Source: Aldehydirespirator sp965116665
GTDB lineage: Bacteria > Actinomycetota > Acidimicrobiia > Acidimicrobiales > Aldehydirespiratoraceae
Length of the DNA stretch: 64,000 nucleotides
Direction of reading: 5' to 3'
Assembly (NCBI GenBank): GCA_965116665.1
Contig: OZ220709.1
Span: 744,001 to 808,000, forward strand
In this document: piece after piece, positions 18,395 to 26,571 of the stretch
How the letters are laid out: every line of letters begins with the position of its first letter
How positions within the stretch are numbered: the stretch's first letter is position 1
Program-made: the position numbers and the translations under genes
The notes under the pieces: model-generated
Databases searched by the model: none
The model's input: only the letters and a program-made list of their open reading frames with translations
Told to the model about the DNA's origin: nothing

Positions 18395-18531
18395 GCCACC
18401 CCTACCCAGGTCGGAGCGTCCCGACGGCTGGCTAGCCGAGAAACCGATCGACGGAGGCGTTGCTCTCCGGTAGTCGCGGATTCCGCTGTCATAAGTGGCG
18501 CGATCACAGCACGCCGAGGCTACTCGCCGGA

Positions 18532-18604
18532 TGGAGGGCCAGGAGACGGTGGTGCGCACCGCCCGGTCGGTGCTCGCCGCCACCGAGAAGTCGACGACGA
18601 GGCC
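18532..18604 (+). pseudogene. dps-like gene fragment at island edge
   Basis: Aligns to positions 5333-5391 of the intact dps with 55 of 59 identities by eye, then with one gap to about 18604. In frame it reads EGQETVVRTARSV, against EGQEAVVRTARSV in Dps. Three of the four mismatches change the residue, so this is a piece of a related dps allele and not a fresh copy. It lies in the same orientation as dps and brackets the R-M/defence island with it. Confidence 0.75.
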
Positions 18605-18654
18605 CGATACCTCATACGCACGGGCGTTCCGTGGGCGGGTAGTAGCGTGCGCGT

Positions 18655-19317
18655 GTGCCTGACGGCAGCGGGCGGGTAACGCAGGATGAGTTGAAGGACT
18701 TCTGGCGATGGGCGCTCACCGACTTGGCGCTCAACATCAACCGGGGGAGCTTCGCTGAGTGGTTAGTGGGTAAGGCGCTGGGAGTCATGGCGTCTAACTC
18801 CTACCGGATCGGATGGGCGAGCTACGACCTTGACTACGAAGGTCACAAGATCGAGGTCAAGTCGTCGGCTCGCGGACAGTCTTGGCCCCAGATCCGGCCG
18901 TCTGCGGTGAGCTGGGGCATCGCTCCCAGCCAATGGCGATGGGACGACCCTCTCTCGGGCGACGACGAGGGCTCTTGGACGCGCCTCGATCCGCCGCAGA
19001 GGGTGGCAGACGTCTACGTGTTCTGCTGCTATAAGCCGTATCCGTTGCCCGACGGACGCGACGGCCTGGACGAGCGCAATTCCGGTGTCACCAACCTGGA
19101 GAACTGGCGGTTCTGGGTGGCTAAGCGGGAAACGCTCGATGAGCGTTTTGGAACAAACAAGTCTGTCACTCTTGGACAGATCAACGACAGTGAGGCGGTC
19201 GCTGGCCCGATGCGATGGAGCGACATACCCACCGCCGTGGACACCGCCTTGGCCTCCGCTCGTGAGCGGCGACCGCAAGGCGATGCCCCGCAGCCTCCCG
19301 GCCTGGGGACGGGTTGA
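18655..19317 (+). CDS. Hypothetical protein with PD-(D/E)xK nuclease-like core
   Basis: 220 residues. An early EWLVGKALG helix followed by YDLDYEGHKIEVKSSA places an Asp, then E-V-K, as in the core of PD-(D/E)xK nucleases; this is a motif reading, not a recognised family. The C-terminal half is Trp-rich (SQWRWDD, ENWRFWVAKRE), suggesting a compact beta domain. GTG 18655 sits about 10 nt after a TAGTAG box. It lies just outside hsdM and the dps fragment and is transcribed away from them; it could be an orphan restriction enzyme or an effector of the island. Confidence 0.6.
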   Translation: MPDGSGRVTQDELKDFWRWALTDLALNINRGSFAEWLVGKALGVMASNSYRIGWASYDLDYEGHKIEVKSSARGQSWPQIRPSAVSWGIAPSQWRWDDPLSGDDEGSWTRLDPPQRVADVYVFCCYKPYPLPDGRDGLDERNSGVTNLENWRFWVAKRETLDERFGTNKSVTLGQINDSEAVAGPMRWSDIPTAVDTALASARERRPQGDAPQPPGLGTG

Positions 19318-19342
19318 GCGCCGCCTCTCCTGTGTGTATAGT
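19314..19342 (+). promoter_or_regulatory. Promoter of the VapBC-type module
   Basis: TTGAGC at 19314-19319 and TATAGT at 19337-19342, 17 nt apart. The predicted start of transcription coincides with ATG 19349, six bases after the -10 box, giving a leaderless antitoxin message. Confidence 0.7.
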
Positions 19343-19348
19343 ATGCGC

Positions 19349-19570
19349 ATGGCACGGGTGAACGTTTACTTGCCCGACGAACTGGCGGAGCAGGCCCGGG
19401 CGGCCGACCTCAACGTGTCGGGCCTGGCCCAGGACGCGATCAGGCGGGCGCTCGATGCTCGGGCTGTCAACGACTGGCTGGACGATCTCGCGTCTCTTGA
19501 GCCGATTGACATCGATTACGACCTAGTGAAGCAGGCGGTTACGGCAGCCAAGGACGAGTTTGGCCTCTGA
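19349..19570 (+). CDS. Antitoxin, ribbon-helix-helix (VapB/CcdA-like)
   Basis: 73 residues. The N-terminal MARVNVYLPDELAEQAR followed by NVSGLAQDAIRRAL is a ribbon-helix-helix DNA-binding domain; the acidic C-terminal tail (EPIDIDYDLVKQAV) would cover the toxin. The start is taken at ATG 19349 because the -10 box ends at 19342; ATG 19343 directly abuts it. Antitoxins of this type neutralise the partner and repress their own promoter. The toxin start overlaps the last codons. Confidence 0.8.
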   Translation: MARVNVYLPDELAEQARAADLNVSGLAQDAIRRALDARAVNDWLDDLASLEPIDIDYDLVKQAVTAAKDEFGL

Positions 19571-20003
19571 CAGCGGAGCGCTTGGTCCGGGCCGATCAGC
19601 GACTGTGGACGGCAACAGGCTGGTGCTCGACGCATCAGCGATGGTCGATCTGCTCCTGGGAGCTCCGCCGACGCTCGCGATCCGCCTGCGTCTGCTGGGT
19701 AGTCAGCTCCACACTCCGGCGCACTTCGACGCCGAGGTGCTCTCGGCGCTCGGTCGTCTCAGCCGCGCCGACATCATCTCTGCCACCATGGTGCCGGCGC
19801 TGCTGCCAAGAGTGCAGAACGCTCGAATTCAACGCCATCCAGTCGGGCCGTTGCTCTCCGGGGCCTGGGATCGCCGCGGCGACCTTCGGTTAGTCGACGC
19901 TCTCTACGTCGAGTTGGCCGAGCGCCTGGACGCGCCCATCATCTCCACCGACGACCGGCTTGTCGCAGCCGCAGCCAGGGCTGAGAACCCTGCTGTCAGC
20001 TAG
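19560..20003 (+). CDS. PIN-domain toxin (VapC-like ribonuclease)
   Basis: 147 residues with the PIN-domain acidic set: LVLDASAMVDLL (first Asp), an E in HFDAEVLSAL, a D in RLVDALYVELAERL, and STDDRL near the end. VapC proteins are Mg2+-dependent ribonucleases cutting tRNA or rRNA (family knowledge). TTG 19560 is chosen because AAGGA lies five bases upstream and the 11-nt overlap with the antitoxin is typical; GTG 19605 is an alternative closer to the usual VapC N-terminus. It ends 10 nt from the convergent lipoprotein gene. Confidence 0.82.
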   Translation: MASDSGALGPGRSATVDGNRLVLDASAMVDLLLGAPPTLAIRLRLLGSQLHTPAHFDAEVLSALGRLSRADIISATMVPALLPRVQNARIQRHPVGPLLSGAWDRRGDLRLVDALYVELAERLDAPIISTDDRLVAAAARAENPAVS

Positions 20004-20012
20004 GGCGTTGGC

Positions 20013-21257
20013 CTACTGGAACGACACGAACACGATGTTGGGGGACAGCGCCAGCACTTGGTCCGGTGTGGCCATCGGGCTGTCCTCGTCGTAGAAGTTC
20101 TTCCACCCCCAGTAGAAGCGGTCAGCGTCGGCCAAGCCGGTGAGCGTGTTCCAGGTGTTGTACTTGGCGGTCAGGGAACCCTGGCCGTCCATGTGGATCA
20201 GCACGGCCAGCTCCGGCGGTGTTTCGATCTGCTCGCGGTTGGTGATCATGGTCAGCCGGAACTGGTGAAGGATCAGCAGCTTCTGGGGTAGGGCCTCTGC
20301 GCGGACGATCCCGGCCAGCCAATCCACGACCTGGTTGATCTCCGCCGCGTCCACTGTGCCGACCTGAGCCAAGTGGACCTCGTGCGGCTTCAGCCTCCAC
20401 TCCGGATCGAGCGCGAGCCCGACGTGGGGCAGGCGCAGGAACTCCTCGTAGTGCTTGGCCTGCGAAAGAAAGTCCGATCGTCCCGGCTGAAGATCCAAGA
20501 CCACGTACACGCCGTTGGCTGCTGCCGTCTCGATCCAGGGCCTGATCACTTCGCGATCGGTCATGCTCGAGTAGTCCCCGTCGGCGCCCGCGGTGGCGGA
20601 GGCGACGGTGGCGATGATCTCGAAGGTGGGCAGCACCGCTGACCCGTCCGCCCCGTAGCCCTCGGCTATGGATCGGAGACGATGGACCGCCTCAGCGGGG
20701 CCTTGCTCGCCCAACACGCCGAGACCCCCTGTCGAGGGGTGACCGTAGGCAGCCACCAGGCGGCGACCGGGACTCTCGCCATCCGTCTCGAACAGGAGCT
20801 CGCCGCTCTCGGGCAACTCCGCCCAGACAGGTGGTGGGTCTTCGGGTTGGGGGTCATCCGGTGGGGTGGTGGTTGTCGGCGGGGTGGTGGTTGTGGTGGT
20901 TGTCGGTGGGGTGGTGGTTGTCGGCGGGGTGGTGGTTGTGGGCGGGGTGGTGGTTGTGGGCGGGGTGGTGGTTGTGGGCGGGGTGGTGGTTGTGGGCGGG
21001 ATGGTGGTGGTTGTCGGTGTCGTGGTCGTGGTTGTGGGTGGTGGTGTGGTGGTTGTCGGCGGTGGCGTGGTGGTTGGTGGTGTGGGTTGGGAGTCCGCGA
21101 GCGTGGAAGTCGTTACGGCGCGCTCTCCGGTGAAGTGCGGTCCGCCCCCGCCGCGACCGGCACCACTCGCGCACGAAAAAGCCAGCAGGGAGAGCACTGC
21201 CAACACGCCGATGCTGGCGGCAACGCGATGGGGTAGGGGGGGCCACCTCGACATCAT
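20013..21257 (-). CDS. Lipoprotein with Thr/Pro linker and predicted barrel domain
   Basis: 414 residues. A signal peptide with hydrophobic core (ASIGVLAVLSLLAF) ends in a lipobox-like LAFSC, so the protein should be lipid-anchored outside the membrane. Residues about 55-135 are an almost pure PPTTTT repeat, as in cell-wall-spanning linkers that are often O-mannosylated in actinobacteria. The outer domain (about 150-414) has alternating strands and acidic ends (YVVLDLQPGRSDF, VGLALDPEWRLKP, LLILHQFRLTMI, AVLIHMDGQG) suggesting a glycoside-hydrolase-like TIM barrel. I cannot name the family. Two start ATGs are adjacent (21257, 21254). Confidence 0.7.
   Translation of the reverse strand: MMSRWPPLPHRVAASIGVLAVLSLLAFSCASGAGRGGGGPHFTGERAVTTSTLADSQPTPPTTTPPPTTTTPPPTTTTTTPTTTTIPPTTTTPPTTTTPPTTTTPPTTTTPPTTTTPPTTTTTTTPPTTTTPPDDPQPEDPPPVWAELPESGELLFETDGESPGRRLVAAYGHPSTGGLGVLGEQGPAEAVHRLRSIAEGYGADGSAVLPTFEIIATVASATAGADGDYSSMTDREVIRPWIETAAANGVYVVLDLQPGRSDFLSQAKHYEEFLRLPHVGLALDPEWRLKPHEVHLAQVGTVDAAEINQVVDWLAGIVRAEALPQKLLILHQFRLTMITNREQIETPPELAVLIHMDGQGSLTAKYNTWNTLTGLADADRFYWGWKNFYDEDSPMATPDQVLALSPNIVFVSFQ
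20857..21084 (-). repeat. 18-nt tandem repeat encoding PPTTTT
   Basis: Degenerate tandem repeat, mainly units of the form GGGGTGGTGGTTGTGGGC on the plus strand, inside the lipoprotein gene. Each unit encodes six residues. Such tracts change length easily by slippage while keeping frame. Confidence 0.85.
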
Positions 21258-21487
21258 TGTGCCTGCAACTATTCTGTCGTTCTCCGCCGTCGGGTCAACC
21301 TCGACGCGCCCCCGGATAACCGGACCGGGCGTTTGGATTCTTAGCGCCTAGCCCAAGAGCGAGCGCGGATAGGTGACAGCCCGTCGCGTTGCAGTGGTGT
21401 CATTCCCGCAGTTGTTCGCTTCGCCCACCGGCCGCACCTGGGGCCGGGAAGTGGTCGGGCGTCCCGCGGCGACCGCGGCGCCGGTCG

Positions 21488-22690
21488 TCAGCTGAGGCGT
21501 TCGACGATCATGGCCATGCCCTGGCCGCCGCCCACACACATCGACTCGAGGCCGATGGTGTTGTCGGCGTCCTCGAGCCCGTTGAGCAGGGTGCACATGA
21601 TGCGGGAGCCGGTCATGCCGAAGGGATGGCCCAGCGCGATCGACCCGCCGTTGGGGTTGAGCTTGTCGTAGTCGATGCCGAGGTCGTCGGCCGAGGGCAG
21701 AACCTGGGCCGCGAAGGCCTCGTTGATCTCCACATGGTCGATGTCGTCGATGGTCATGCCGGCCCGGCCCAGGGCCTGGCGGCAGGCGTCGACCGGGCCA
21801 AGGCCCATGATCTCGGGATTGAGGGCGGAGACGCCGGTGGCCACGATCCGCGCCAGGGGCTGGGCCCCCACCGCGGCCGCCTTGGCGTCCGACATCACTA
21901 CCACCGCAGCGGCCCCGTCGTTGAGGGGGCAGCAGTTGCCGGCGGTGACCGTGCCGTCGGGGCGGAACACCGGGCGAAGTTGCGACACGCCCTCGAGGGT
22001 GGTGCCGTCACGGATCCCGTCGTCGCTGCGCACCTCGGCGCCGCCGCCGAGCGGGTAGGGAGTTATCTCTCGCTCGAAGAACCCCCGGTTGCGGGCCGCC
22101 TCGGCCCGGTTCTGGGACCTCACGCCCCATTCGTCCTGGGCCTGGCGGGACACACCCTTGAACTGGGCCACGTTCTCGGCCGTCTGACCCATGGCGATGT
22201 AGATGTCGGGCAGGCCCTGCGGCGGGGCCCACGTGTCAACGCCCTCGGCGGTGCGCTCGGCGGTGCGGTCCTGGGCGGCGGTGAACTGGTCGTTGTGCGG
22301 GCCGCTGTCGGCGGCACCGTTCTCGTAGCGTGACACCGTCTCGACGCCACCGGCCACGAAGCAGTCTCCCTCGCCGGCCTTGATCGCGTGGGCGGCCATC
22401 CGGATGGTCTGCAGCGATGACGAGCAGTAGCGGTTGACGGTGACGCCCGGCGCGTCGACGCCAGCGAGAATGGAGGCGACCCGCGCAACGTTGTAGCCGC
22501 CCTCGCCGCCGGGCTGTCCGATGCCCCAGATCACATCCTCGACGTCGTTGCGGTCGAGCCCTGGGACTTTGGACAGCACGTCGCCGATGATGAACGCCGA
22601 CATGTCGTCAGGCCGGACTTCGGTGAGAGATCCCTTGACGGCCCGCCCGATCGGGGTGCGGGCGGTTGCCACGATGACGGCTTCAGGCAT
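21488..22690 (-). CDS. Acetyl-CoA acetyltransferase / thiolase
   Basis: 400-residue thiolase-fold enzyme. The nucleophilic Cys lies in TVNRYCSSSLQT (about residue 90), the catalytic His in GGSIALGHPFGMTG and the second Cys in MCVGGGQGMAM. NEAFA, the usual substrate-side motif, is present. It cleaves 3-ketoacyl-CoA or condenses acetyl-CoA units; the direction is not readable from sequence. The N-terminus MPEAVIVATARTPIG is standard, and a GAGG site precedes it. Divergent from the aldehyde dehydrogenase with 74 nt between starts. Other fatty-acid-oxidation genes occur elsewhere in the window. Confidence 0.93.
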   Translation of the reverse strand: MPEAVIVATARTPIGRAVKGSLTEVRPDDMSAFIIGDVLSKVPGLDRNDVEDVIWGIGQPGGEGGYNVARVASILAGVDAPGVTVNRYCSSSLQTIRMAAHAIKAGEGDCFVAGGVETVSRYENGAADSGPHNDQFTAAQDRTAERTAEGVDTWAPPQGLPDIYIAMGQTAENVAQFKGVSRQAQDEWGVRSQNRAEAARNRGFFEREITPYPLGGGAEVRSDDGIRDGTTLEGVSQLRPVFRPDGTVTAGNCCPLNDGAAAVVVMSDAKAAAVGAQPLARIVATGVSALNPEIMGLGPVDACRQALGRAGMTIDDIDHVEINEAFAAQVLPSADDLGIDYDKLNPNGGSIALGHPFGMTGSRIMCTLLNGLEDADNTIGLESMCVGGGQGMAMIVERLS

Positions 22691-22764
22691 TTTGGCTCCT
22701 CGTAAGGGGTGGGTGGGTTCGCAGGCGGGTGCGCCTGCGAAGCGTGCCTGCCTAGGCTCGCGCG

Positions 22765-24249
22765 GTGCACAACAGTAGCGACATCGCGGCCATTGACACC
22801 GAGCGGGCCTGGAAGCTCCTGGTCGGTGGCGAGTGGGTCGAGCCCGGTGCGGGGACCTACGCCGTCACAGACCCCAACGACGGCACCGTGGTGGGCCACG
22901 CCCCCGAGGCGACCGCGGCCCAGGCAACCGACGCGGCCCGGGCGGCCTGCGAGGCGCTGGGCAAGTGGCGGGCCCTGAGTCCCGCCGAGCGCGGCAATCG
23001 CCTGGCCCGATTGGCCGACGTGCTCGACCGGATGGCCCCCTCGTGGCTCGATCTGGTGCAGGCCGAGACCGGCTCGGTCACCTCCATTGCCAAGGGCCTC
23101 CAGGTCGGCGGGCCGATGATCGAGCGGTTCCGCTACTACTCGAGTCCGATCAACGTCGACGAGGACGTCGCCCCGGTGCCCGCGGAGGCGGGGGCGCTGG
23201 GCCGGGCCGGGCTGATGGCGGCCACGGTGAAGCGTCACCCGGTGGGCGTGGTGGCCTGTATCACCCCTTACAACATGCCGCTGGTCAACGTGGCCGGGAA
23301 AGTCGCCCCGGCGCTGGCCGCGGGCAACACGGTGGTGATCAAGCCCGCCCCCCAGGATCCGCTGGGCGTGCTGCTACTGGGTGAGGCCGTGGCGGAGGCC
23401 GGGCTCGATGACGGCGTGGTCAACATCGTCACCGGCTCCGGGCCGGAGGCGCCCGCGGCCCTGGTGGCCTCCACCGATGTGAACATGGTGTCGTTCACCG
23501 GCTCGACACAGGTGGGGGCCCGCATCTACGCCGACGGCGCGGCCACCATGAAGCGGGTGCTGATGGAACTCGGCGGCAAGGGCGCGCTGGTGATGACCGA
23601 GGACGCCGACGTGGGCGCGGCCTGCATGGGCATCGCCACCACCTGGGGGCTCCACTCCGGCCAGATCTGCACCGCCCCGACCAGGGTGATCTGCCATCGC
23701 AGTATCTACGACCAGACGGTGGAGACGCTGAAGACTTTCGCCGGCTTCATGAAGGTCGGCGACGGCCGGGCCCCCGACACCATCGTCGGCCCGGTCATCA
23801 CCGAGGCCCACCGCGACCGGGTGGAGGGCTTCATCAGCGGCGGGGTGGCCGCCGGCGCCACCGCGGTCTGCGGCGGGCAGCGCCCCGACCTTCCCGGCTA
23901 CTTCGTGGCGCCCACCCTGCTGGCCGACGTGACCCCCGACATGGAGGTGGCCCGCGACGAGGCCTTCGGACCGGTGGTGGTGGTACTGGCCCACGACGAC
24001 GACGACGAGGCGGTGGCAGTGGCCAACGACTCGGCCTACGGGCTGTTCTCCTACGTCTACGCGGGCGACGCCAAGCGGGCCTACGAGATCGGCAGCCGGC
24101 TGGAGTCCGGCAACGTGGCCCTCAACACGGTGCAGCCCCACATGTACGCCCCCTTCGGCGGGTTCAAGATGTCGGGCATCGGCCGCGACCGGGGCAAGTG
24201 GGGGATCGAGGCCTACACCGAGATCCAAGCCATCAACTGGCTCTCCTAA
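22765..24249 (+). CDS. NAD(P)-dependent aldehyde dehydrogenase
   Basis: 494 residues of the ALDH superfamily. NAD-binding and catalytic elements are in order: ITPYNMPL (residues ~160), VIKPAPQDP, FTGSTQVG, the general base in MELGGKG, and the catalytic Cys in SGQICTAPTR. The C-terminal EAFGPVVVV and FGGFKMSGIGRDRG motifs are intact. It oxidises an aldehyde to the acid, but the substrate is unknown; the family includes benzaldehyde- and succinate-semialdehyde-type enzymes. GTG 22765 follows TAGGCT (22753-22758) by six bases, so the transcript is probably leaderless. Confidence 0.92.
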   Translation: MHNSSDIAAIDTERAWKLLVGGEWVEPGAGTYAVTDPNDGTVVGHAPEATAAQATDAARAACEALGKWRALSPAERGNRLARLADVLDRMAPSWLDLVQAETGSVTSIAKGLQVGGPMIERFRYYSSPINVDEDVAPVPAEAGALGRAGLMAATVKRHPVGVVACITPYNMPLVNVAGKVAPALAAGNTVVIKPAPQDPLGVLLLGEAVAEAGLDDGVVNIVTGSGPEAPAALVASTDVNMVSFTGSTQVGARIYADGAATMKRVLMELGGKGALVMTEDADVGAACMGIATTWGLHSGQICTAPTRVICHRSIYDQTVETLKTFAGFMKVGDGRAPDTIVGPVITEAHRDRVEGFISGGVAAGATAVCGGQRPDLPGYFVAPTLLADVTPDMEVARDEAFGPVVVVLAHDDDDEAVAVANDSAYGLFSYVYAGDAKRAYEIGSRLESGNVALNTVQPHMYAPFGGFKMSGIGRDRGKWGIEAYTEIQAINWLS

Positions 24250-24313
24250 ATATAATGAAAAATACTGAATTAAACCACCGCTCCCCTCATCAACCGTGCC
24301 ATAATGCAGAGTA

Positions 24314-24586
24314 GTGAGGCCCGACCCCGTTCTGGACCGTCTCGAAGCGGCGTTCAACAAGCGCCGCGCTGAGCTGCTGGCCACGGACGAAGGTCGCTGG
24401 GCGCTGTTCGTCCAGCCCCGTGACAGGCGCTACCGGCCCGAGTTCATCGGCTGCTTCGATGATGGGCACCAAGCTTGTGATGCTGGCTATCGCAGCATGA
24501 TCGGCAGGCGCTTCCTGGTCAAAGAGGTCCTGGAAGAGGATCGCGTAATCAGCGTGCCGTGGGCGGGGCCCCCCAATCGCGTCTGA
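24314..24586 (+). CDS. Small DUF5678-like protein
   Basis: 90 residues. The pattern FNKRRAELLATDEGRWALFV followed by GCFDDGHQACDAGYR resembles small DUF5678 proteins, which typically sit just before a retropepsin-like gene, as here. GTG 24314 follows CATAAT (24299-24304) after nine bases. The spacer upstream (24247-24275) is strikingly A/T-rich for this genome. Its frame ends within the first codons of the next gene, after a run of six C; see the following entry. Function unknown. Confidence 0.6.
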   Translation: MRPDPVLDRLEAAFNKRRAELLATDEGRWALFVQPRDRRYRPEFIGCFDDGHQACDAGYRSMIGRRFLVKEVLEEDRVISVPWAGPPNRV

Positions 24587-25046
24587 CGAAGCCGGCTGGG
24601 CCAGAGTCACCGGCCTCGTCGGGTCGAGAGGCCCGATCGTCGAAGTTGAAGTTGTCCTGCATCCGAGCGACCGTGAGCGCTACCGGCAGGATTCTCGTAC
24701 GGTGCCGCTGCCGTACCGCACCCAAGGCATCATCGACACCGCAGCACAGGACACCTGTATTGCCGCGAGCATCGCGGACACGCTGCGGCTTGATCCCGTG
24801 CGGTATGGCCCAATGCACACCGCATCCGGTGAGAAGCGGAGCGCTGTGTATCACCTGACCGTGCAGCTGGACTGGTCCGATGACCACCCTCCCGATCCGA
24901 TCCCGGTCTTCGCCCATGAGGCCGTCGGCGCCGGAGCCGAGATGCTTGTCGGACTCGATGTACTTCGCCAGGGAAGACTCATGCTCAACGGCCCCAGTGG
25001 TGAGTACGAGCTGTTCCTACCGCGGACCGCCCGTCCGGTCCCGTAG
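24576..25046 (+). CDS. Retropepsin-like aspartic protease-fold protein, start unclear
   Basis: About 156 residues. The core GIIDTAAQDTCIAAS resembles the retropepsin Asp motif (DTGA-T), here DTAA, and a second conserved block AEMLVGLDVL-(R)QGRL matches the later strand of these proteins. The frame is open from 24549, yet contains no ATG, GTG or TTG until GTG 24702, which would delete the first strand. ATC 24576 is a placeholder start. Removing one C from the CCCCCC run at 24569-24574 would fuse this frame to the preceding gene, so a frameshift, a fusion or a sequence error is possible. Confidence 0.5.
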   Translation: MASDEAGWARVTGLVGSRGPIVEVEVVLHPSDRERYRQDSRTVPLPYRTQGIIDTAAQDTCIAASIADTLRLDPVRYGPMHTASGEKRSAVYHLTVQLDWSDDHPPDPIPVFAHEAVGAGAEMLVGLDVLRQGRLMLNGPSGEYELFLPRTARPVP

Positions 25047-25059
25047 TGCTCAGGTTCGC

Positions 25060-26466
25060 TTACGGGGGGAGGGTCTTGTGGGGGTTCATGATGCCTTGGG
25101 GGTCCAGGGCGTTCTTGACTGCTCGCATCAGCTCCCACTCGACGGCCGGTTTCTGGGGTCCGATGCGGTCGCGGAGGAGTTGGCCGATGCCGTGCTCGGC
25201 GCTGAGGGTGCCCCCGAGAGAGAAGGTGGCTTCGTCGATCCGTGCCTGCAGTTCGTCCCGGACGGCCAGGAACGGAGCCACCTGGGCGTCGCTGGTGGGC
25301 AGGACGTACAGGTGGACGTTGCCGTCGCCGATGTGGCCGAAACCGTAGGACAGCGCGCCGGGGGCCAGATCGGCGGCGATACGGCGCACCTCGTTGTGGT
25401 AGGCGCCGAACCGGTCGACGGGCACGGCTGCGTCGAGCTTGACGCCGTGCTCGTGCTGCGACCATAGGAACATGGGCGACAGCTCGTCGCGGATGGCCCA
25501 GAGCCGGGCCTCCTGCTCGTCGGTGACAGCCACCGCCGCGTCGGTGACCCAGCCTCGCTCCGACGCCTCGGCCAGGAACGCTCCCAGCCGTTCGGAGACC
25601 GGCTCGGTCGAAGCCAACCTCACCAGCACGTAGAACTCCGCGGGGGTCTCCAGGGGTGGAGACCAGTCAAACTTCTCGCAGGCACGGTCCAGGCCGGCGC
25701 TCGGCACGAGCTCGAAGGCGGTCACATCGCCGGCGCAGCGGGCGGTGGCCAACTCCAGGAGGAGAGTGAGCCGGTCGAGACCTCCGATGGCGGCCAGAGC
25801 GCTCTGCGTGTGAGGGGTGGCCGGATGCAGGCGCAGCACTGCCTGGGTGACCACCCCGAGGGTGCCCTCGGCGCCGACGAAGAGCTGCTTGAGGTCGTAC
25901 CCCGAGGAGTCCTTGCGCAGAGCCCGCAGCCCGTCCCACACCTGGCCGTCGGCCAGCACCACTTCCAGGCCCAGCACGTTGTCGCGCATGGTGCCGTAGC
26001 GGAGCACGTTGTTGCCGCCGGCATTGGTGGCGATGGCCCCGCCCACGGTGGCGGTGCCCCGGGCCCCCCAGTCCGGTGCGAACAGGCGGCCGGCCCCGGC
26101 AGCGGCCTGCTGCACGGCCTCGATGGGGGCGCCGGCCTCGGCGGTGATGGTCCACCGGTCGGGGTCCACCGACACGATCCGGTTCATGCGGCTCATCGAC
26201 AGCACGATCGAGGGCCTCTCGTTGCCGTGGGCGGGGACTGCGCCGCCGGACATTCCGGTGTTGCCGCCCTGGGGCACGATGGCGACCCCGGCAGACCCGC
26301 AGTACCGCGCCACGAGGACGGTTTCCTTGACGGAGGCCGGACGCACCACAGCCAGGGCCTCGCCGGAGAACAGGCCCCGCTGACCGGTCAGGTACGGCGC
26401 AGCGTCGGCGCCGGTCAGGACTCCAGCCTCGCCGAGGTCGGAGCGCAGGCCATCCACGAAGGTCAT
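25060..26466 (-). CDS. FAD-linked oxidase (GlcD/D-lactate dehydrogenase family)
   Basis: 468 residues. The N-terminal FAD-binding (PCMH) domain has PQGGNTGMSGG and GTATVGGAIATNAGGNN; the C-terminal oxidase domain has GFGHIGDGNVH and SLGGTLSAEHGIGQ, both hallmarks of the glycolate oxidase GlcD / D-2-hydroxyacid dehydrogenase group. It oxidises a 2-hydroxy acid; which one is not clear, and no GlcE/GlcF partners are nearby, so a single-subunit enzyme is likely. ATG 26466 is divergent from the peroxiredoxin gene, with 105 nt between. Confidence 0.9.
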   Translation of the reverse strand: MTFVDGLRSDLGEAGVLTGADAAPYLTGQRGLFSGEALAVVRPASVKETVLVARYCGSAGVAIVPQGGNTGMSGGAVPAHGNERPSIVLSMSRMNRIVSVDPDRWTITAEAGAPIEAVQQAAAGAGRLFAPDWGARGTATVGGAIATNAGGNNVLRYGTMRDNVLGLEVVLADGQVWDGLRALRKDSSGYDLKQLFVGAEGTLGVVTQAVLRLHPATPHTQSALAAIGGLDRLTLLLELATARCAGDVTAFELVPSAGLDRACEKFDWSPPLETPAEFYVLVRLASTEPVSERLGAFLAEASERGWVTDAAVAVTDEQEARLWAIRDELSPMFLWSQHEHGVKLDAAVPVDRFGAYHNEVRRIAADLAPGALSYGFGHIGDGNVHLYVLPTSDAQVAPFLAVRDELQARIDEATFSLGGTLSAEHGIGQLLRDRIGPQKPAVEWELMRAVKNALDPQGIMNPHKTLPP

Positions 26467-26571
26467 CGGCCGGCCACCCTAATCCCGGGCCCGTTCGCCA
26501 CCGGCTCGCGGCCGGCCGGGACGGGGGCGTCGAGTCGCGGTCCCGTCGACGGTTCCGGTAGCTTCCCGGCC

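Noticed and set aside
20857..21084. CRISPR-like array
   Set aside because: The repeat is contiguous, 18 nt, without spacers, and encodes a Thr/Pro linker.
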